Shown: one piece after another, positions 7,377-15,769 of the stretch
Numbering within the stretch: position 1 is the first letter of the stretch
Layout: each line of letters opens with the position of its first letter
Assembly: GCA_047615875.1 (NCBI GenBank)
Contig: JBLHGU010000067.1
Location: 1 to 24,240, forward strand
Direction: 5' to 3'
Source of the DNA: JBLHGU01 sp047615875
GTDB taxonomy: Bacteria > Pseudomonadota > Gammaproteobacteria > Arenicellales > CAJQKF01
DNA length: 24,240 bases
Program-made: the position numbers and the translations under genes
The notes under the pieces: model-generated
Told to the model about the DNA's origin: nothing
Database searches by the model: none
Seen by the model: only the letters and a program-made list of their open reading frames with translations

Positions 7377-8280
7377 CAAACCTGGAATAACTCTGGAACG
7401 GGAATTGATAGATCAGTTTCTTGATTTTGTCTGGATGGAATCCGGCTTAAGTCGAAATACGCTAAGCGCCTACCGCTCAGATTTACTTAAGTTCAATGCG
7501 TGGATACTAAAGCAAAAAACTCCCCTCAAGAAAGTTCAGCAAACCCAGGTATTGGAATATCTTTATGCGTTGAACGACTCTTTTCGCAGTTCAAGAAGTG
7601 TGGCGCGTCTTGTTTCTACTTTGCGACGCTTTTATCAATACCTGTTAAAAGAGGAACTGATTCACACAGATCCATTATTGGAAATACAGGCCCCAAAGAT
7701 CCGCCGCCTGTTGCCAAAAAGCCTCTCTGAGAGACAGGTGGAAAAACTCCTCGATGCACCCGATTCAGACAGTAACCTAGGAATTCGTGACCGGGCAATG
7801 TTGGAACTGCTGTATGCCACCGGCCTCAGGGTTTCTGAGTTGGTGGGTTTACGACTCGGTCAGGTCGATCTATTGGCCGGATTGGTTCGCGTTATCGGCA
7901 AAGGATCCAAGGAGCGACTAGTCCCTATGGGAAGTGAAGCTCTGGATACTATAGAAATCTATCTGAGTGATGCGCGCCCGCATCTATTAGGCGAACGCAA
8001 AAGCGATGACCTGTTCTTAACCCGACGTTGTTCGGCAATGAGTCGGCAAGCTTTTTGGCAAAATATAAAGCGCTATGCGCTTATTGCTGGGGTCGAAACA
8101 GAACTCTCTCCGCATACATTACGCCATGCCTTTGCCACCCATTTAATTAATCATGGTGCGGATTTGCGCAGCGTACAAATGTTGCTGGGTCATTCAGATT
8201 TGTCTACAACTCAGATTTATACTTATGTGGCCCGGGAGCGACTTAGAAGTTTGCATCAGGAGCATCATCCGCGTGGTTGA
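7360..8280 (+). CDS. xerD: site-specific tyrosine recombinase XerD
   Basis: XerD acts with XerC and FtsK at dif to resolve chromosome dimers before division. The 306-residue protein has the N-terminal SAM-like core-binding domain (residues about 10-95: LSRNTLSAYRSDL, SVARLVSTLRRFYQYL). The catalytic domain carries all expected residues: Arg157 (TGLRVSEL), Lys181 (GKGSKER), His252 and Arg255 (HTLRHAF), His278 (LLGHSDLS) and the Tyr287 nucleophile (QIYTYV). The LHQEHHPRG tail and the overall match to E. coli XerD separate it from XerC and phage integrases. It starts within the end of the upstream exported-protein gene. In E. coli dsbC follows xerD; here dsbC is elsewhere in the window. Confidence 0.96.
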   Translation: MNQSPDKPGITLERELIDQFLDFVWMESGLSRNTLSAYRSDLLKFNAWILKQKTPLKKVQQTQVLEYLYALNDSFRSSRSVARLVSTLRRFYQYLLKEELIHTDPLLEIQAPKIRRLLPKSLSERQVEKLLDAPDSDSNLGIRDRAMLELLYATGLRVSELVGLRLGQVDLLAGLVRVIGKGSKERLVPMGSEALDTIEIYLSDARPHLLGERKSDDLFLTRRCSAMSRQAFWQNIKRYALIAGVETELSPHTLRHAFATHLINHGADLRSVQMLLGHSDLSTTQIYTYVARERLRSLHQEHHPRG

Positions 8281-8495
8281 TTAATTTTTGCAATTCAATC
8301 AGACATTGTCTAATGTCGAAATCAAATATGGACTTAGAAGATTACAGGGAGGTATCGACCTTGGATGCTTCTGATACGGGGTTATTATTTGTCACTCCAT
8401 TTACCATCCATAACTTTTTACAAGATCGTCCAATGGTGGGTGCTAATAGTTTGGCGGTGGTATTGAAAAATCAGGAAGGTTTTTGCATAAACGAC

Positions 8496-9359
8496 TCAGT
8501 ACAGCACAATGGACAGTTGGCGTCGAAACTTCTGCACAATAGGATTGCCATTGCCTAAAGCTTCAAAAAGCTTAAGTAGCTGGGTGCGTCCGCTGTCTTC
8601 CTCATATGTCCGATCGCGCTTAACAATTTCGAGTAATTGTTGCATTGCGCCTTCAATATCCTGTTGGGCATAGAGCACCATGCTTAACTGATCACGAGCT
8701 TTGCAATCGTCGGGATTTTCTTCAATTAGTTTTCTAAGCTCAAGCTCGGCCGGAGCACCTGCAGCCTTTTCTACTAGCTCAAACTGGGCTTCGAAACTTT
8801 TAAACTCCGCACTTTGGCGGGTCTCGTCGGTAACGCCCTCTAATAATGCCTTTGCGCCTTCGGTATCACCATCTGACATTTTAAGGTGCACCATGCGCAT
8901 TCGAACGCGATCCATAGTGGGGTTTTGCTCTAGGGCCTGACTTAACGCGGCATCGGCATTTTCACGATCCCCAGACTCAATGAGTTGTTCAACCTGTTCC
9001 AGGAAAACTTCTATCTCGTCCTTAATGTGGTGGTCCAGAAATTCACGAACGGACTGTTCTGGTAGAGCACCTGTGAACTCATCAATTGGTTGGCCATCTT
9101 TAAATAATTTAACGGTTGGCAGGCTGCGAATGCCAAGTTGTACTGCAATGTTTTGATTTTCATCGGTATTTACTTTAACCAGGTGAAAAGCGCCTTTGTA
9201 TTCATCGGCCAATTTGGCCAGGATGGGCATCAGATTCTTACAGGGAGCACACCAGTCGGCCCAGAAATCAACCAATACTGGAACAGATTTCGATTTTTCT
9301 ATAACCGCTTCAGCAAAATTTTCCTGATTGGCAATAGTGATGTGTGGAGATTCGGACAT
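8496..9359 (-). CDS. cnoX: CnoX/YbbN co-chaperedoxin (thioredoxin fold plus TPR)
   Basis: The 287-residue protein has an N-terminal thioredoxin domain (about 1-112) with active site W-C-A-P-C at Cys37/Cys40, the cis-proline loop RSLPT and VKLFKDG. A C-terminal TPR domain (about 120-285) contains ALSQALEQNP and LRKLIEENPDD helices. This architecture and length match YbbN/CnoX, which protects proteins from hypochlorite damage and hands them to GroEL or DnaK. The E. coli protein has lost the first active-site cysteine and is not a normal reductase. Here both cysteines are present, as in several other proteobacteria, so redox activity is likely. It converges on xerD and lies downstream of tRNA-Leu on the same strand. 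Its ribosome binding site is weak. Confidence 0.92.
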   Translation of the reverse strand: MSESPHITIANQENFAEAVIEKSKSVPVLVDFWADWCAPCKNLMPILAKLADEYKGAFHLVKVNTDENQNIAVQLGIRSLPTVKLFKDGQPIDEFTGALPEQSVREFLDHHIKDEIEVFLEQVEQLIESGDRENADAALSQALEQNPTMDRVRMRMVHLKMSDGDTEGAKALLEGVTDETRQSAEFKSFEAQFELVEKAAGAPAELELRKLIEENPDDCKARDQLSMVLYAQQDIEGAMQQLLEIVKRDRTYEEDSGRTQLLKLFEALGNGNPIVQKFRRQLSIVLY

Positions 9360-9428
9360 TGTGGGCGGCCTGAAGGTTTATGTTGGGGGATAAATGGGGC
9401 TGAGATAAACAACAATCAAGCAACCAGA

Positions 9429-9472
9429 TGGTCGAAACCTTCTTTGATTTTAAAGATCACAGGTTTCGACCA
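9429..9472. repeat. 12-bp perfect inverted repeat (stem-loop) just after tRNA-Leu
   Basis: TGGTCGAAACCT (9429-9440) and AGGTTTCGACCA (9461-9472) are exact inverted copies separated by 20 bases. Within the loop TCTTT and AAAGA (9441-9445, 9452-9456) can extend the structure. In the transcript of the minus strand it begins 6 nt after the tRNA-Leu 3' end and about 70 nt before cnoX. No T-run follows, so it is not a classical terminator. It could be an RNA processing or stability structure, an attenuator, or a dispersed palindromic repeat. Confidence 0.8.
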
Positions 9473-9477
9473 ATGAA

Positions 9478-9564
9478 TGGTACCGAGGGTCGGACTCGAA
9501 CCGACACGGTGTTGCCACCACCAGATTTTGAGTCTGGCGCGTCTACCAGTTTCGCCACCCCGGC
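9478..9564 (-). tRNA. tRNA-Leu(CAA)
   Basis: An 87-nt class II tRNA folds on the minus strand. The acceptor is GCCGGGG paired with CCTCGGT (with two G-T wobbles), and the anticodon stem is CCAGA/TCTGG with loop CTCAAAA (anticodon CAA, reading TTG). The long variable arm TGGTGGCAACACCG is characteristic of leucine tRNAs. The T arm is TCGG/CCGA around a TTCGAGT loop, and the 3' CCA is encoded. It is divergent from queA and upstream of cnoX on the same strand. Confidence 0.95.
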
Positions 9565-9576
9565 ACAGGGCGGCTA

Positions 9577-9605
9577 AATTTAGCTACTTGTGAACCAAAC
9601 GTCAA
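9577..9605 (-). promoter_or_regulatory. promoter of tRNA-Leu
   Basis: On the minus strand TTGACG (9600-9605, five of six matches to the sigma-70 -35 box) is followed after exactly 17 bp by TAAATT (9577-9582). Between the -10 box and the tRNA is a GC-rich stretch (AGCCGCCC), like the discriminators of stable RNA promoters under stringent control. The predicted start is a few bases upstream of the mature tRNA 5' end. Confidence 0.65.
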
Positions 9606-9673
9606 TGTCGAAGTTGCTTGTTTCGCATTTACAGGCTTGATTAATATTGCCAATCAGGTACTCTCGCGCCGCC

Positions 9674-10699
9674 ATGCAATTATCCGACTTTGATTTTACC
9701 TTGCCGCCGGGGGCTATCGCGCAAAAACCTGCTACGAGAAGAACCGGTAGTAAATTGCTTGTGCTGAACAAAAATGGATCTATTGCTGATCATTGTTTTA
9801 CAGATTTACCAGACTTTATAAGGCCTGACGATCTGGTTATCTTCAACAACACCAAAGTTATTCCAGCACGTGTTATTGGTAAGAAAAAGCCAGATGGCGG
9901 CAAAATCGAATTATTTCTTGAACGGATTCTGGATGGCGAATCGGCGCTAGCCCAAATTGGTACCAATAAGCGCGTGAAAATTGGTCAGAAATTCGAGGCA
10001 GGTTCTGTCCAGGGAACGATTGTGCAACGAAAGGGTGCATTCTTTCAGATACGCTTCCACGGGGTTTCTGCACTGGACGTTTTTCGCAGTCAGGGTGCGA
10101 TGCCATTACCCCCGTATATTGACCGCTCTGCTGATGAATTTGACAAGGAGCGTTACCAGACGGTATTCGCGGAATCAGAAGGCGCTGTAGCGGCGCCCAC
10201 TGCCGGCTTACATTTCGATCAGGAACTAATCGACAAAATTAAGTCCAAAGAAGCGCAGACGGGATTGCTAACTTTACATGTTGGTGCTGGAACCTTTCAG
10301 CCGATGCGTGTCGAAACTGTCGAAGATCACCGAATGCATTTTGAACGCTTTAGTGTGAGCATTAAGTTGTCTGATCAGATTAAAGCCGTTCGTAAAGCAG
10401 GGGGCCGAATTATTGCGGTGGGTACGACTGTTGCACGGACCCTGGAGAGTGTTGCTATCAAGAATGGCTGCGTAACCCCACAGGAGGGCGAGACTGATAT
10501 TTTTATTTACCCAGGGTTTGAGTTCAAGGTGGTCGATGCTCTTGTTACTAACTTCCACCTGCCAAAATCCTCCTTATTGTTGATGGTGTCGGCTTTCAGT
10601 GGTAAACCAGAAGTGCTAAACGCTTATCAGCATGCCATAAATAATGACTATCGTTTTTACAGTTATGGTGACGCCATGTTATTAAGTCGTCGAGTTTAA
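9674..10699 (+). CDS. queA: S-adenosylmethionine:tRNA ribosyltransferase-isomerase QueA
   Basis: QueA moves the ribosyl group of S-adenosylmethionine onto preQ1 in tRNA to form epoxyqueuosine. The 341-residue protein begins MQLSDFDFTLPPGAIAQKP, matching the family, so I prefer ATG 9674 over a TTG 27 nt upstream. Neither has a good ribosome binding site. Family blocks follow in order: LVIFNNTKVIPARVIG, GGKIELFLER, the GAMPLPPYI strand and RYQTVFAE. Then come the catalytic-region AAPTAGLHFD, LHVGAGTFQPMRVE with HRMHFE, GTTVARTLES, and LVTNFHLPKSSLLLMVSAFSG near the end. It is three nucleotides upstream of tgt, so the two queuosine genes are one operon. Confidence 0.97.
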   Translation: MQLSDFDFTLPPGAIAQKPATRRTGSKLLVLNKNGSIADHCFTDLPDFIRPDDLVIFNNTKVIPARVIGKKKPDGGKIELFLERILDGESALAQIGTNKRVKIGQKFEAGSVQGTIVQRKGAFFQIRFHGVSALDVFRSQGAMPLPPYIDRSADEFDKERYQTVFAESEGAVAAPTAGLHFDQELIDKIKSKEAQTGLLTLHVGAGTFQPMRVETVEDHRMHFERFSVSIKLSDQIKAVRKAGGRIIAVGTTVARTLESVAIKNGCVTPQEGETDIFIYPGFEFKVVDALVTNFHLPKSSLLLMVSAFSGKPEVLNAYQHAINNDYRFYSYGDAMLLSRRV

Positions 10700-10702
10700 A
10701 TT

Positions 10703-11818
10703 ATGCAATTTACTATAAATCACAACGATGGTCGTGCCCGTACCGGGCAACTGGTTTTTGACCGAGGCACGATCCGAACTCCTGCCTTTATGCCCGTTGG
10801 TACGGCGGGTACTGTTAAATCTGTTACCCCGGAAGAGGTGCACGAAGTGGGCGCCGACATTCTGCTGGGCAATACCTTTCATCTTATGTTGAGACCGGGT
10901 GTGGAGGTGATCAAGGCACATAAAGGTTTGCACAACTTTATGAACTGGCCTTATCCCATTCTGACAGACTCCGGTGGTTTTCAGGTTTGGAGCCTGACTG
11001 AGCTTCGTAAGCTAACAGAAAAAGGTGTTGAGTTTCGTTCACCGTTGGACGGTTCGAAAATATTTCTTGGTCCTGAGGAATCCATGCAAATACAGCATAC
11101 CCTTGGGTCCGATATCGTCATGATATTTGATGAATGCACAAACTATCCGGCTACCGAGCAACAGGCGCGAGAGTCTATGGAGCGTAGTCTGCGGTGGGCC
11201 AAGCGTTGCAAGGAAGCTCACACCGGTCACCCTGGCGCGCTTTTCGGTATTTTGCAGGGCGGTATGTATGAGTCACTGAGACTGGAGTCTTTGCAGGGAT
11301 TGGTGGATATAGGCTTTGACGGCTATGCCATCGGTGGATTGTCCGTGGGTGAGCCGAAGCCCGATATGTTGCGCATTCTCGATGCGGTGGCGCATAAAAT
11401 GCCAGATGACCGGCCTCGTTATCTGATGGGAGTAGGGACTCCGCAGGATTTGGTAGAGGGGGTGTATCGAGGAGTAGATATGTTCGACTGTGTATTGCCA
11501 ACCCGAAATGCGCGAAATGGCTGGTTGTACACTCGAACCGGTGTGGTCAAGATTCGTAACGCAAAATATCGCTTTGATCTTGATCCAGTAGAGCAAGACT
11601 GTGCTTGTTATACCTGTCAAAACTATTCACGCTCGTACCTGTGCCACCTTTACCGTAGCAGCGAAATGCTGGTATCCAGGCTGTGTACGATACATAACCT
11701 GTTCCATTATCAGAGACTAATGGCTGGAATTCGTCTGGCTATCAGCAAAGGTCAGTTTGCAGAGTTTCGCCGTGATTTCTACAACTCACTTAGTGAAGCG
11801 GTGCCCAACGAAGATTGA
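10703..11818 (+). CDS. tgt: queuine/preQ1 tRNA-guanine transglycosylase Tgt
   Basis: Tgt exchanges guanine-34 for preQ1 in tRNAs with GUN anticodons, the step before QueA. The 371-residue protein carries the general acid/base Asp89 (LTDSGGFQ) and the nucleophile Asp262 (GVDMFDCVLPTRNARNG). The substrate-recognition loop is YAIGGLSVGE. The zinc site is formed by the C-x-C-x-x-C motif in DCACYTC plus the later TIHN histidine. Length and order agree with E. coli Tgt throughout. The start codon is 3 nt after queA. The 127-bp gap before yajC has no clear terminator. Confidence 0.98.
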   Translation: MQFTINHNDGRARTGQLVFDRGTIRTPAFMPVGTAGTVKSVTPEEVHEVGADILLGNTFHLMLRPGVEVIKAHKGLHNFMNWPYPILTDSGGFQVWSLTELRKLTEKGVEFRSPLDGSKIFLGPEESMQIQHTLGSDIVMIFDECTNYPATEQQARESMERSLRWAKRCKEAHTGHPGALFGILQGGMYESLRLESLQGLVDIGFDGYAIGGLSVGEPKPDMLRILDAVAHKMPDDRPRYLMGVGTPQDLVEGVYRGVDMFDCVLPTRNARNGWLYTRTGVVKIRNAKYRFDLDPVEQDCACYTCQNYSRSYLCHLYRSSEMLVSRLCTIHNLFHYQRLMAGIRLAISKGQFAEFRRDFYNSLSEAVPNED

Positions 11819-11945
11819 CTATCTTTAATAGTGTAAAGAGGGCGCGCTAATTAGTTGTTATATGGCATAATATGGCGCTTTTGTTTGCCCGGCTCGGCTC
11901 GGGTGATATATTAATTTCTTAGAATTTAACTCATCGGATTTCATT

Positions 11946-12275
11946 ATGAGCTTTTTTATCAGTGATGCCTATGCACAAGCTGGCGGCGCTCAGGGTGGTG
12001 GACTACTTAGCCTGCTACCGCTGGTTGTAATTTTTGTCATTTTTTATTTCCTGCTTATCAGGCCACAGCAAAAACGTGCCAAGCAACATAAAGAGATGGT
12101 CGGTACGTTGAAAAAGGGCGACGAAGTAACCACTAATGGTGGTTTGCTGGGCAAAATTAGTAATGTTGATGATAATTTTGTTGAGCTTGAAGTGGCTAAG
12201 GATGTGACAGTTAAGGTCCAGCGACACGCTGTAGCACAGATGATGCCGAAAGGATCGGCAAAGCAAGACGGTTAA
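11946..12275 (+). CDS. yajC: Sec translocase auxiliary subunit YajC
   Basis: YajC forms an accessory complex with SecD-SecF at the SecYEG channel. The 109-residue protein has a short polar N-terminus, one strong membrane helix (LLSLLPLVVIFVIFYFLLI), then the family signature RPQQKRAKQHKEM and a small cytoplasmic domain with GDEVTTNGGLLGKI and KVQRHAVAQ. The tandem order tgt-yajC-secD-secF is conserved in gammaproteobacteria. It ends 3 nt before secD. Confidence 0.97.
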   Translation: MSFFISDAYAQAGGAQGGGLLSLLPLVVIFVIFYFLLIRPQQKRAKQHKEMVGTLKKGDEVTTNGGLLGKISNVDDNFVELEVAKDVTVKVQRHAVAQMMPKGSAKQDG

Positions 12276-12278
12276 AAA

Positions 12279-14159
12279 ATGATAAATCAATACCCCTGGT
12301 GGAAGTACCTGATCATCGCACTTGTGGTGGTTCCCGGATTGTTTTACGCCATGCCGAATATTTATGGCGATGATCCAGGTATTCAGATTCGTGGCAATCG
12401 AAGCAATCACGTCGATACGGCGTTGATGGAGCAGGTGTCCCAGACGTTAAAGGCTGCGGATATTGAAGTGAAATCTGTCGCTCTTGAAGGCAGCAGCATA
12501 AAGATTCGGTTCAATAATACCGATGATCAGTTGAAGTCCAGGGACTTGATTAAGGGTGAACTGACCAATCGCTACACGGCAGCGCTTACCTTATTGCCTG
12601 CTACACCTGCGTGGATGAAGGTTATTAACGCTTCGCCCATGTATCTAGGACTTGATCTTCGTGGCGGTGTTCACTTTCTAATGGAAGTGGATATGGCCAG
12701 TGCCATTAGCAGGGCAGAGGAACGTTATGTCACAGATATAAAGTCCACGCTGCGCGAGAACAAACTACGCTACAAATCTGTCAGACGTCGTGCGGATGGC
12801 GGAGTAGAAGTGCAGTTGCGTAATGCTGAACAGTTGAGCGAAGCAGAAGATTTGCTGGAACGTGAGCTCGCCGGAGTAATCGTTGTCATCAATTCCGATG
12901 AGAGCGGATTGATGATCACTTTGGGTGATGCTGAAGTTAACTCAATCAAAGATTTTGCTCTAGAACAGAACATTACCGCACTACGAAACCGTATTAACGA
13001 GCTGGGTGTAGCCGAGCCAGTAGTGCAAAAACAGGGTGACCGACGCATCGTTATACAATTGCCAGGTGTACAAGATACTGCTCGTGCCAAGGAGATTCTT
13101 GGTCGTACAGCAACTCTAGAAATGATGTTGGTTGACGAAGAGCATAGTTCTGATCTGGCTCAAGATGGTGTGGCTCCTCCAGGTTCGAAATTATATCGAA
13201 TGCGAGATGGCCGTCCAATTTTGTTGAAAAAACGGATTATTTATTCCGGTGATAACATTGTTGATGCTGCTGCGAGTATTGATACTCAAAGTGGTGGTCC
13301 AGTAGTTAGCATTACCCTTGATGCTGTAGGCGCACGAATAAATCAGCGAGTTACTGGTAAAAACATTAATAAGCGCATGGCTGTGCTTTATATTGAAATT
13401 CTTAGTAATGCCAAGACTGATGCTGATGGCAACACCGTACTGGATAAGGATGGTAATGTAGTACGCGTAAAGCGCCGTATAGAAGAAGTTATAACTGCGC
13501 CAGTTATTCGCGATCAACTGGGCGCTCGCTTCCAGATTGAAGGTCTGGATAGTGTCGATGAAGCACGGGATTTGGCACTGATGCTACGTGCAGGTGCGTT
13601 AGCAGCACCTGTTGAGATCATCGAAGAACGAACCGTCGGGCCAAGCCTTGGTCAGGCCAACATAGACCAAGGCTTTCTTTCAGTAATTATAGGCTTTGCT
13701 CTAGTATTGGTCTTTATGCTGATTTACTACCGTAGTTTCGGCATTTTTGCCAATGCTGCGCTAGCGATGAACTTGATTTTACTGGTAGCAGTGTTGTCCA
13801 TGCTGCAAGCTACGCTGACACTGCCAGGTGTGGCCGGTATTGTATTGACTGTAGGTATGGCGGTTGATGCCAATGTGCTTATTTTCGAACGAATCCGGGA
13901 AGAGTTACGCAACGGTAATACACCGCAGGCGAGTATTTATCGGGGCTATGAACAGGCTTTCTCAACCATTGTTGACGCCAATGTCACCACATTAATTGCG
14001 GCGATTGTGTTGTTCAATTTTGGTACCGGCCCAATCAAGGGATTCGCCGTGACACTCAGCATCGGTATTCTGACTTCCATGTTTACATCCATCATGGTTA
14101 CCAGAGGACTGGTTAATTATTTCTATGGCAACAAACGACTCCGTGAGTTGGCGATCTGA
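12279..14159 (+). CDS. secD: protein translocase subunit SecD
   Basis: SecD is the large half of the proton-driven SecDF complex that pulls exported proteins through SecYEG from the periplasmic side. The 626-residue sequence starts with a membrane helix (WWKYLIIALVVVPGLFYAM). The periplasmic P1 domain with LGLDLRGGVHFLMEVD (from about residue 123) and ELGVAEPVVQKQG follows. The membrane half has GPSLGQANIDQGF, VAGIVLTVGMAVDANVLIFERIREEL (RND-like transmembrane aspartate region) and the terminal ATTLIAAI-type helices. The start is 3 nt after yajC with no separate ribosome binding site, so translation is probably coupled. Size is normal for the family. Confidence 0.97.
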   Translation: MINQYPWWKYLIIALVVVPGLFYAMPNIYGDDPGIQIRGNRSNHVDTALMEQVSQTLKAADIEVKSVALEGSSIKIRFNNTDDQLKSRDLIKGELTNRYTAALTLLPATPAWMKVINASPMYLGLDLRGGVHFLMEVDMASAISRAEERYVTDIKSTLRENKLRYKSVRRRADGGVEVQLRNAEQLSEAEDLLERELAGVIVVINSDESGLMITLGDAEVNSIKDFALEQNITALRNRINELGVAEPVVQKQGDRRIVIQLPGVQDTARAKEILGRTATLEMMLVDEEHSSDLAQDGVAPPGSKLYRMRDGRPILLKKRIIYSGDNIVDAAASIDTQSGGPVVSITLDAVGARINQRVTGKNINKRMAVLYIEILSNAKTDADGNTVLDKDGNVVRVKRRIEEVITAPVIRDQLGARFQIEGLDSVDEARDLALMLRAGALAAPVEIIEERTVGPSLGQANIDQGFLSVIIGFALVLVFMLIYYRSFGIFANAALAMNLILLVAVLSMLQATLTLPGVAGIVLTVGMAVDANVLIFERIREELRNGNTPQASIYRGYEQAFSTIVDANVTTLIAAIVLFNFGTGPIKGFAVTLSIGILTSMFTSIMVTRGLVNYFYGNKRLRELAI

Positions 14160-14165
14160 GGCTTA

Positions 14166-15176
14166 ATGATGGATATTCTCAAAAAAGATACCAACTTTGA
14201 TTTTCTAGGTAAGCATCGACTCGCTCTAAGCGTATCGGGCATATTTCTGTTAATCGGTATACTTTCTATAATTTTTCGCGGTCTTAATTTTGGTATCGAT
14301 TTCACCGGCGGTACGCTGGTGGAGTTAAATTACCAGCAGTCTGTGGAAATTTCCGAGGTTCGGGATCACTTGGAAGAAGCGGGCCTTGAAGATACGATTG
14401 TGCAGTTCTTTGGAACTTCCAGAGACATTATGGTGCGCATTCCTGCAGATGCGGAAGGCTCTTCGGCAAAGCTAAGTGACCGGATAACTCAGGCCTTGCG
14501 TGGCAAGGTCGGCGAAACGCTGTCTGGCGCTCCTCGCGCGGGAATGCAGCAGTGTATAAAAGAGGGGTCAACCGCTTTGGTTGACTGCGAGGTACAAATG
14601 AGACGGGTGGAATTTGTCGGTCCACAGGTAGGTGATGAACTTACAGAGCAGGGCGGCCTGGCTATGCTCTATGCGCTAATTGGTATTTTGATTTATGTCG
14701 GGTGGCGATTTGAGTGGCGGTTTGCCCTGGGATCAGTGGCAGCACTGGTTCATGACGTTCTCTTCACTGTCGGTTTCTTTTCAGTTTTTCAACTGGACTT
14801 TTCATTGCCAGTGCTCGCTGCAGTGCTGGCAGTAATCGGCTATTCGCTCAACGATACTATTGTAGTATTTGATCGAATACGTGAAAATTTTCGCAAGATG
14901 CGTAAAGGTGACTCGACTTCTATTATGAATCAGTCGATTAATCAGACATTACGCAGAACAATATTAACCTCACTGACTACACTGCTAGTGGTCTCAACAC
15001 TCTTATTGGTTGGTGGTGAAGTTATTCGTGGCTTTTCTACAGCGCTCTTTATTGGCGTACTGGTGGGTACTTATTCTTCTATTTTTGTTGCAAGTCCGGT
15101 TGTTATGCTACTGGGAATTAGTCGAGAAGATATGTTGCCGGTAGCGAAAGAAGGCGCCGAGGCGGACCTGGATTAA
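14166..15176 (+). CDS. secF: protein translocase subunit SecF
   Basis: SecF pairs with SecD in the translocon. The 336-residue protein has an N-terminal membrane helix and the GIDFTGGTLVEL motif (from residue 43). A periplasmic domain with RRVEFVGPQVG follows, then five further helices including VAALVHDVLFTVGFFSVF and AVIGYSLNDTIVVFDRIREN. Tandem ATGs at 14166 and 14169 make the start uncertain by one residue. The periplasmic domain contains an inserted-looking segment around MQQCIKEGSTALVDCEV with two cysteines, which could form a disulphide. It is 6 nt downstream of secD. secF ends the Sec operon, and nrdR follows 16 nt later. Confidence 0.97.
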   Translation: MMDILKKDTNFDFLGKHRLALSVSGIFLLIGILSIIFRGLNFGIDFTGGTLVELNYQQSVEISEVRDHLEEAGLEDTIVQFFGTSRDIMVRIPADAEGSSAKLSDRITQALRGKVGETLSGAPRAGMQQCIKEGSTALVDCEVQMRRVEFVGPQVGDELTEQGGLAMLYALIGILIYVGWRFEWRFALGSVAALVHDVLFTVGFFSVFQLDFSLPVLAAVLAVIGYSLNDTIVVFDRIRENFRKMRKGDSTSIMNQSINQTLRRTILTSLTTLLVVSTLLLVGGEVIRGFSTALFIGVLVGTYSSIFVASPVVMLLGISREDMLPVAKEGAEADLD

Positions 15177-15192
15177 TATCTAGCGGGATGCC

Positions 15193-15711
15193 ATGCATTG
15201 CCCCTACTGCAATTCTGATAACAACCGTGTAATTGACTCACGGATTGGGGATGATGGCGCCAGCGTTCGGCGCCGACGCTCCTGTCAGGATTGCGACGAA
15301 CGCTTTACTACTTTTGAGCGGGCCGAAGTAAATTTACCTCGGGTCATTAAAAATGATGGCACGAGAGTAATTTTTGACGAGCAAAAACTTCGGCTTGGAT
15401 TAACAAGGGCGTTAGAAAAAAGACCTATTGCTTCTGAATTCGTTGATCAATCACTGAGTCGAATATTAAAGAAATGCGCTTACAGCGGTGATCGCGAAAT
15501 TACCTCCAAGGCAATCGGCGAGCTGGTCATGTCGGAGTTGCGAGAAATGGATCACGTTGCCTACGTAAGATTTGCATCGGTTTACCGAAGATTCAAAGAC
15601 CTGGATGAATTTAGTGAAGAGCTGAATCGACTTCGATCAGCGCCGGAAGCCGCTACAGGCACACAGCTAAGTTTTCTCGATGCCGGGCGTAGACGCCGCA
15701 AAGGAAAGTAG
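15193..15711 (+). CDS. nrdR: transcriptional repressor NrdR
   Basis: NrdR represses ribonucleotide reductase genes according to the dATP/ATP balance. The 172-residue protein has the N-terminal zinc ribbon with Cys3, Cys6, Cys31 and Cys34 and the arginine-rich SVRRRRSC loop used for DNA binding. An ATP-cone domain follows (VIKNDGTRVIFDEQKLRLGLTRALEKRPI ... YVRFASVYRRFKDLDEF). It is about 20 residues longer than the E. coli protein because of a basic C-terminal tail. It sits at the head of the riboflavin cluster, as in E. coli and many relatives, though its own targets are elsewhere. Confidence 0.97.
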   Translation: MHCPYCNSDNNRVIDSRIGDDGASVRRRRSCQDCDERFTTFERAEVNLPRVIKNDGTRVIFDEQKLRLGLTRALEKRPIASEFVDQSLSRILKKCAYSGDREITSKAIGELVMSELREMDHVAYVRFASVYRRFKDLDEFSEELNRLRSAPEAATGTQLSFLDAGRRRRKGK

Positions 15712-15769
15712 TGTTGTCTTTGATGTATCTTATTTCTGCCAATCCTGTTGTTAATTGGCGGGCTTCTCA

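Noticed and set aside
8302..8317. Small inverted repeat GACATT-GTCT-AATGTC between xerD and cnoX as a terminator
   Set aside because: The stem is only 6 bp and AT-rich, and neither strand has a T-run after it.
8277..8558. A 93-codon frame starting at a TTG on the xerD stop and running into the end of cnoX on the other strand
   Set aside because: No ribosome binding site for the TTG or the internal ATG, no recognisable motif, and about 60 nt overlap the well supported cnoX gene. The gap 8281-8495 is treated as noncoding.
9647..9673. Upstream TTG start for queA adding nine residues
   Set aside because: The extra residues do not fit QueA family N-termini, and no ribosome binding site supports the TTG.
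15712..15769. FMN riboswitch ahead of the riboflavin genes
   Set aside because: The gaps before ribD and ribBA are 58 and 8 bases, too short for the conserved RFN element, and no matching motifs are seen.
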